From positions 1 to 28,239 of the forward strand of contig JAEYQO010000053.1 of NCBI GenBank assembly GCA_023409975.1: a DNA stretch of 28,239 bases, given 5' to 3'. The notes beneath the pieces were generated by a model, which worked only from the letters and a program-made list of their open reading frames with translations, was not told where the DNA came from and did not search any database. Both the position numbers and the translations under genes were made by a program. Shown one piece after another: positions 23,475 through 28,239 of the stretch. Origin of the DNA: Bacteroidota bacterium (GTDB lineage: Bacteria; Bacteroidota; Bacteroidia; Chitinophagales; Chitinophagaceae). Each line of letters begins with the position of its first letter. The stretch's first letter is position 1.

Positions 23475-26400
23475 TTATTTATTCAGCAGAACGCGGACAG
23501 TACCACGATTGCCGGCTTGATCCGTTACCATGATGAAGTAAGAGCCGTTGGCAAAGTTGGAAAGATCCAGCTCTTTACGCGACTCATTCCTCACCTCTGT
23601 AAAATAGATGCCCTGACCGCTGACGCTATAGACAGTTAACGTCACATTCACAGGAGCAGCACCCCAGTCAAAGATCAGTCTTCCTGTAGTTGGATTAGGA
23701 TACACCTTCACCTGATCAAGGTTGTAGGTAGCGATATCCAGCAGAGAGATCAGCAGGGTGTTGGAAGGAACAGAATGACAGCCGTTGTTATTGTTGATCG
23801 CAAAATAATAACCGGCCTCTGTGGGTTGATAGTTATAGCCGGAAGTGCCGCTGATCGGTCCGCTTGGACCATACCAGATCACATCGGCTATGGAAGACTC
23901 GAGCATGTTTCCGATAAAGGAAATAGCCGGAGTCGGAGGCGTTGTAAAGCGCTGCATCACGATGGGCGCGGAATTGGCAGTATCTGTGGTATAGCAGGCG
24001 CCATCGGTGGTGATGGAACGGGCTACTACCTGATCATTTGAAAGCAATGTGGAAGTGGAGTATACCGGACCGAAACTCATAGGTGTTCCGTTTACCAGCC
24101 ACTCGATCAGCGGGCTCGGGCCATGATCCGTAACCGTAGCAGTGAACTCAACCAGGGAGTCGATACAGCCGGGATTGTCACCCTGCGTGATGGCAATAGA
24201 GATGGATGGTGACAGGGAGGGATACACGGTCATCTGGATAGCATTGGAGGTGTCTGATGCATTGGAGACACAGGGGTCTGTTGCGGTCAGCACTGCAGTC
24301 ACGATGTCATTATGAGCCAGCGTGGTTGTGGTGAATCCTGCACCTGTTGCACCTGCCACAGGTTGTCCGTTTACAAACCATTGATATCCCGGGGCAGTGC
24401 CACCGTTCGTCGGTGTAGCCTCGAAGGTGATCAGTTCACCGGCACACATAGGATTAGAACCGTCTACAATGGCAATGGTAACATCTGCAGTGATCTGGAT
24501 ATGCGATACCTGAATCGTGTTGGAAGTCGCATTGGCCGGCGATGCACAGGCAGAGTTAGAGGTCATTTCCACAGAAACGATATCACCGTCGTTCAGCGCA
24601 GCGGTAAAGGTCGCACTGTTGGTGCCCACATTACCACCATTCACTTTCCACTGGTAGCTTGGATTGGTTCCACCGTTGGAAGGTGTTGCAGTGAAGGTGA
24701 GTTGCTGACCGGCACAGCCGGGATTATTGCCGCCACTGAGCGCTATAGCTACTGCAGCAGGGACACTGGTAGCGCGGTCTACGATGAAAGGCAATGAGGT
24801 AGAGCTGTCAAAGCCACAGGCTCCGATGAAATGCATCTTCACCGTCACCACATCATTATCTCCTAGAGTAGAAGAAGAATAAGTATTGGCAGTCACCCCG
24901 GTAGGATTACCATTCACGAACCATTCGTAAGTCGGATTGGTTACCCCCGCACCCGGAATAGCGGTGAAGGTCAGAGGACTATTGAAGCAGGAAGGATTCG
25001 TACCCTGCGTCAGACTTACTCCGACTGCACCTGTGGATGGTCCGCCGCCTCTGATGATGACGGTATAGTCTTCCGCCTGGCCCATCGATATCGGTCCACA
25101 GGGGTTGATGGCTGGTGCTGAAGTTACATCAGACACCACACGCATCCTCAGCGGGAGGCAGCTCACCAGAGTCGGTACGTTAGCCACGGTAGGAACGGTG
25201 TACTGGAAGGCATGTGTCTGGTTTCCGCCGGTGCCGCTGTTTGCGTAAATCTCCTCACCAGCCTGGAACACACCGTCATTATTGTAATCCACAAACACTT
25301 TCACATTTTCAGCGGCAGGACCGGTACGAACTGAGAAGTTGTAAACATTACCGGCTGTGAGGTCTACCATATGCTTACAGGTATTGTCGATATGAACGCC
25401 ACCGTCAGCAGTTCTGCCGGAAGAGCTCACATCCATATGAGTAACAAAGGCATCGGAGATGGTAACATTCCTTGGCCCGGCGGAAGAGCTCACGAGGCTG
25501 GGGGATGTAGGGATACAAGCTGCGGTGACCGCCCCGGTTACAGGAGTGGCGCCGAGCGAACTGATAAGAGAAGCCCGCTGTCCGAGCAGTGCATTGATCA
25601 TGCGGATGCTCTGACCCCCCGTGAAACGATCAGCACAGTTGGAATAATCCATCATGTTCCTGACAACAGTTCCGTAAAGGTTTCCGGTGCAGGGATTCGT
25701 TTGGTTTTCAGGACAGTTGAACATGGATACCATGTGTGGATCTGTATCGCAGACACGGTCACCCTGGGTTGCACAGTTCGCATTCGGAGGACAGGTAGTA
25801 CCGCCGTTATCACCTTGAAACGTATGATAAAGAGCAAAGGCGTGACCAATTTCGTGAGGAAGTGTTTTCTTTCCGGCAGAAGCCTGAGATGCCAGCATCA
25901 CAGTGCCATCAACCGTTTCAGGAGCTCCGGGGAACCAGGCAAAACCTGCTACGAAGCTTCCGGGTGAAAGTCCGTCAGTTCCATCGATTTTGTTGACGAT
26001 CCAGATGTTGTAGTAATCCGTGTTAGGCCATCTGCTGAGGCTTTTTACATCCACCTCCGAAGCACCCAGGGAAGTGTTGTGAGCCATTCCGCCTGCGGAA
26101 TATCCGGCTAGGCTGCTGCCATCTACGCGGATGATGCCATTGGTAGGCTGACAGTTGGGATCTCTCTGGGCCAGTGCAAACTGCAGAGGAATGAAAGTTC
26201 CGCCGTTGTTGGGGCTGGGGTATCCCGGATAGCTGGCAGAAAATGTTTGATTCAGGTAGTTGACCATGCCCGTAAGCTGTGCATCGGAAGGATTGTAAAC
26301 GGAACCTACAGCTCCGCCGGTATGGATCACATGGACGACAAGGGGTATCTGGTAAACAGGTCCGTTAGGCGTATTAACAATGAGGGCATTGGCGTTCGAC

Positions 26401-26567
26401 TGGATCATGCTGGTGATGTCGTCGTTGAGCTGTTGCACTTTCTGTGCAAAAACAGGGTCTTGTGCTAAAGCCTGCTGATGTTTGAAGTCAAAGCCGCAGT
26501 GCTGTGCCTGGGCTGACATCAAAATACCTACGCACGCCAGGAAGAGAAGCGTAACTTTCCGTATCAT
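23475..26567 (-). CDS. Secreted M43-type metalloprotease with GEVED, Ig-like repeats and T9SS sorting domain
   Basis: The product has 1030 residues from the ATG at 26567, chosen because it starts a good signal peptide (MIRKVTLLFLACVGILMSAQ); a start at 26627 would add 20 non-signal residues. The pappalysin-like (M43) catalytic domain has the zinc motif HEIGHAFALYH (His238, Glu239, His242, His248) and a Met-turn NMMDYS. A GEVED-type domain follows (VFVDYNNDGVFQAGEEIY to AEDYTVII). About four Ig/PKD-like repeats come next, each with a NPxYxWxVNG core. The last ~80 residues are a type A T9SS sorting domain (VKVYPNPTTGRLIFDW), so the protein is probably exported by the type IX system and attached to or released from the cell surface. 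Confidence 0.93.
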   Translation of the reverse strand: MIRKVTLLFLACVGILMSAQAQHCGFDFKHQQALAQDPVFAQKVQQLNDDITSMIQSNANALIVNTPNGPVYQIPLVVHVIHTGGAVGSVYNPSDAQLTGMVNYLNQTFSASYPGYPSPNNGGTFIPLQFALAQRDPNCQPTNGIIRVDGSSLAGYSAGGMAHNTSLGASEVDVKSLSRWPNTDYYNIWIVNKIDGTDGLSPGSFVAGFAWFPGAPETVDGTVMLASQASAGKKTLPHEIGHAFALYHTFQGDNGGTTCPPNANCATQGDRVCDTDPHMVSMFNCPENQTNPCTGNLYGTVVRNMMDYSNCADRFTGGQSIRMINALLGQRASLISSLGATPVTGAVTAACIPTSPSLVSSSAGPRNVTISDAFVTHMDVSSSGRTADGGVHIDNTCKHMVDLTAGNVYNFSVRTGPAAENVKVFVDYNNDGVFQAGEEIYANSGTGGNQTHAFQYTVPTVANVPTLVSCLPLRMRVVSDVTSAPAINPCGPISMGQAEDYTVIIRGGGPSTGAVGVSLTQGTNPSCFNSPLTFTAIPGAGVTNPTYEWFVNGNPTGVTANTYSSSTLGDNDVVTVKMHFIGACGFDSSTSLPFIVDRATSVPAAVAIALSGGNNPGCAGQQLTFTATPSNGGTNPSYQWKVNGGNVGTNSATFTAALNDGDIVSVEMTSNSACASPANATSNTIQVSHIQITADVTIAIVDGSNPMCAGELITFEATPTNGGTAPGYQWFVNGQPVAGATGAGFTTTTLAHNDIVTAVLTATDPCVSNASDTSNAIQMTVYPSLSPSISIAITQGDNPGCIDSLVEFTATVTDHGPSPLIEWLVNGTPMSFGPVYSTSTLLSNDQVVARSITTDGACYTTDTANSAPIVMQRFTTPPTPAISFIGNMLESSIADVIWYGPSGPISGTSGYNYQPTEAGYYFAINNNNGCHSVPSNTLLISLLDIATYNLDQVKVYPNPTTGRLIFDWGAAPVNVTLTVYSVSGQGIYFTEVRNESRKELDLSNFANGSYFIMVTDQAGNRGTVRVLLNK

Positions 26568-26642
26568 GTAAATTTCAAATTTTAAATAGGTACTACTCGT
26601 CTGAATTCGTAAAAATAATTGTTTCAATGCTAAAATGCTAAA

Positions 26643-26752
26643 AGTTTCTTAATGCTTAGAAACTAAGACAGCATAGATGACAGAGAGGTTAGTGGTGTTT
26701 AAATCTTCTGTCCCGGAAGGGTTTGGGTGATTCATCGATCGCTGTCTTAGTT
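26643..26752. repeat. Inverted repeats in the intergenic region
   Basis: AACTAAGACAGC (26661-26672) and its exact complement GCTGTCTTAGTT (26741-26752) lie 68 bp apart. A shorter hairpin, AGTTTCT/AGAAACT (26643-26664), overlaps the first arm. No target-site duplication or transposase is seen. Confidence 0.5.
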
Positions 26753-26857
26753 CCTGCTGCAGCAATAGTTTTCCGTTCAAGAAAAAAACTTCGGTTCAGG
26801 GAAGCACGCAGGGAAATTTCGGCTGAATCCGGAGGGCAAAGGGAGCGCGTTGCCGAG

Positions 26858-26912
26858 GTATCACCAAAGTATCACCAAAGAGTCACCAAAGAGTCACCAA
26901 AGAGTCATCGCA
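26858..26912. repeat. 11-bp tandem repeat array
   Basis: Five in-phase units: GTATCACCAAA twice, GAGTCACCAAA twice and one decayed GAGTCATCGCA. Confidence 0.9.
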
Positions 26913-27015
26913 GTGAAAGACTGCACAAGGCTTATGCAGCCCTCAAACAATTTATTCAGAAAAGCAAGGGCTTCGCTGCTCTACGCAGTCGTCAGGTTAG
27001 TGGGATTTGATGCAG

Positions 27016-27202
27016 CCACCCTGCCAATGGCCAACGGCTAAATTTCAAGGTTGTGAGTTGCGGGTTGCGGGTTGTGTGACAGCTTTGGCCTTCGCTTTCA
27101 ACTGCCAACTGCCAACGGCAACTGCGATATTTGAAGGTCACCCTCCGCCATTCCTCCTATACACCTCAGTTGTTCCTCCGTTGTACCTCCTTTACTACCG
27201 GA
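27016..27202. repeat. Compound tandem repeats, copy C (7- and 11-bp units)
   Basis: Heptamers CCAATGG and CCAACGG are followed by GGTTGTG/GGTTGCG units, a GGCCTTCGC segment and CAACTGC units. Then come five 11-bp units (27148-27202), two of them TTGTTCCTCCG and TTGTACCTCCT. The same unit types occur in 5581-6086. Confidence 0.8.
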
Positions 27203-27340
27203 CCGTGTCCACACCGGCGCTCGACCGCGTCATTACCGTTCACACCAACCTTTTTGTTATCTGTTTTTCGGCGATTTCAGTCAGGAAAAGTCTCCTTGAA
27301 AGGGATTGTTAACGCAACAGATACCCTCAAAGGCAGCAAC
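27203..27340. other. Sequence between repeats and Rhs frame
   Basis: About 140 bp with no coding content or promoter that I can support, lying directly before the first ATG of the Rhs frame. Confidence 0.35.
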
Positions 27341-28239
27341 ATGAAGATGAGCGAATCGAGAAGTGTTCTCATAAGGCAAATGTTGATCCAAGTCGCGTGT
27401 TGTGGGACGCCTTGGCCCTGGCTTTGGCTTGCGCCCCTGGGGCAGAGAACCCGGATCGATTATGGTAATAACACCCGTACGGAGTATATTTATGATGCGA
27501 ATACCTTCAAAGTGCGACAGATCAGGACCACAAGAACGACAGATACCAAGGTGCTCCAGGAGCTGGATTACTTCTATGATCCTGTGGGCAATATCACCTG
27601 GCAGAAGGACGGTGTTCAGGCCGCGGTATTCTTTGCTAATGGTGTGGCGGGTCCGGATAATAAATATACCTATGATGCATTGTACCGGCTGATCAAGGCT
27701 GAAGGCCGGGAACACGCAGGCAACAACACAGCGCCCGACTGGAATGATGGGAGCAGGGTGGGACTGACGCCGATACCTTATACCAATACCACAGCCATGC
27801 GATCGTACACCCAGTTATACACCTACGATGGTCCGGGCAATATGCTGAGTCAGCAGCATATTGCTGCAACAGGCTGGACGAGGAGTTATACCCTGTTTGC
27901 CACCAATAACAGATTGCGCAGAACGACTTTGGCGGGAGTGACGCAGAACTATAACTACGACACCAGAGGCAATATGACGGGTGGCCTGCCTCATCTGACC
28001 AATGGCAGCGGTGGCCTTACAGGCACCATGCGCTATAATGAGGAGAACCGGCTGGACAGGGTGATTCAGAATGCCAACGTCACGATCTACTACCAGTACG
28101 ATAGTGCCGGTCAGCGGGTGCGCAAGACTCTGAAGAACAGTCAGGGCACTATTGTGGAGACGCGGAAGTATATAGGCGGCTGGGAGGTGTATGAACGGAA
28201 GGCGGCAGGAGTGGTAGACTACCGCAGGGAGAGCCTGCA
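27341..28239 (+). CDS. Rhs/YD-repeat (TcC-like) protein fragment, 3' end outside window
   Basis: An open frame from the ATG at 27341 (another ATG at 27380) runs off the right edge without a stop. From residue ~34 (GQRTRIDYGNNTRTEYIYD) it matches the Rhs core of TcC/TcdB2-type toxin-complex proteins. YD repeats seen include YIYDANTF, YFYDPVGNI, YTYDALYRL, YTYDGPGNML, YNYDTRGNMTG and YQYDSAGQRVRK, and the frame ends at KYIGGWEVYERK. Intact members have well over a thousand residues before this point, all missing here. The first ~33 residues (with CCGTPWPWLWLAP) do not look like Rhs and come from repeat-like DNA. This is an orphan Rhs tip; a variable C-terminal toxin domain could follow beyond the window, but it is not seen. 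Confidence 0.8.
   Translation, partial: MKMSESRSVLIRQMLIQVACCGTPWPWLWLAPLGQRTRIDYGNNTRTEYIYDANTFKVRQIRTTRTTDTKVLQELDYFYDPVGNITWQKDGVQAAVFFANGVAGPDNKYTYDALYRLIKAEGREHAGNNTAPDWNDGSRVGLTPIPYTNTTAMRSYTQLYTYDGPGNMLSQQHIAATGWTRSYTLFATNNRLRRTTLAGVTQNYNYDTRGNMTGGLPHLTNGSGGLTGTMRYNEENRLDRVIQNANVTIYYQYDSAGQRVRKTLKNSQGTIVETRKYIGGWEVYERKAAGVVDYRRESL

Noticed and set aside
24312..25967. Plus-strand frames opposite the M43 protease repeats
   Set aside because: They mirror the periodic Ig-like repeats; no independent domain and no promoter.
26643..26752. Insertion sequence
   Set aside because: Inverted arms are present, but there is no transposase frame and no target-site duplication.
26723..27010. Plus-strand frame of 95 codons over the 11-bp array
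   Set aside because: Composition is dictated by the GAGTCACCAAA units; no family and no promoter.

Overview
The window looks like chromosomal DNA of a Bacteroidota bacterium, most likely close to Chitinophagaceae. Evidence read from the sequence: gliding-motility ABC components GldF and GldG, a MurF-alanine racemase fusion, a large secreted protease ending in a type IX secretion (T9SS) sorting domain, lipoproteins, and several promoters with the Bacteroidota -7 box TAnnTTTG. The assignment to family level is inference.

Layout. 1-641 is the 3' part of a VWA-domain gene. After a patch of 7-bp tandem repeats come a TPR protein (minus), an EGF-like lipoprotein (plus) and a small repeat-bearing lipoprotein (minus). 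At 3776-5504 a metallophosphoesterase gene stops mid-domain at a W codon and runs directly into a GH1 beta-glucosidase lacking its native first residues. One extra G in a G-run separates the two reading frames. 5580-6086 holds two copies of a compound tandem repeat (8-, 7- and 11-bp units). Then come pirin (6192-7106), an autoinhibited-type Fic protein (minus, 7382-8473) with a cluster of TCGACAT motifs upstream, and tRNA-Asp (minus, 8874-8947).

The middle is housekeeping: accA and dapA in tandem, ahcY with its own promoter and terminator, a 39-residue membrane miniprotein (minus), a DUF2461 gene, an unknown 82-residue gene, hflX, an arginase-like protein with a degenerate metal site, and an M23 peptidase that seems to start at CTG. 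A divergent promoter region with a perfect palindrome then drives gldF-gldG-DUF4340-murF/alr on the plus strand, ended by a 21-bp perfect hairpin. That hairpin is shared with the convergent secreted M43 metalloprotease (23475-26567).

The right end (26640-27205) repeats the same 7- and 11-bp arrays seen near 5.6-6.1 kb. They lead into a 5'-truncated Rhs/YD-repeat (TcC-like) reading frame that runs off the window. The arrays therefore sit beside both damaged genes, the metallophosphoesterase-GH1 junction and the Rhs tip. I see no CRISPR array, insertion sequence or complete defence system.
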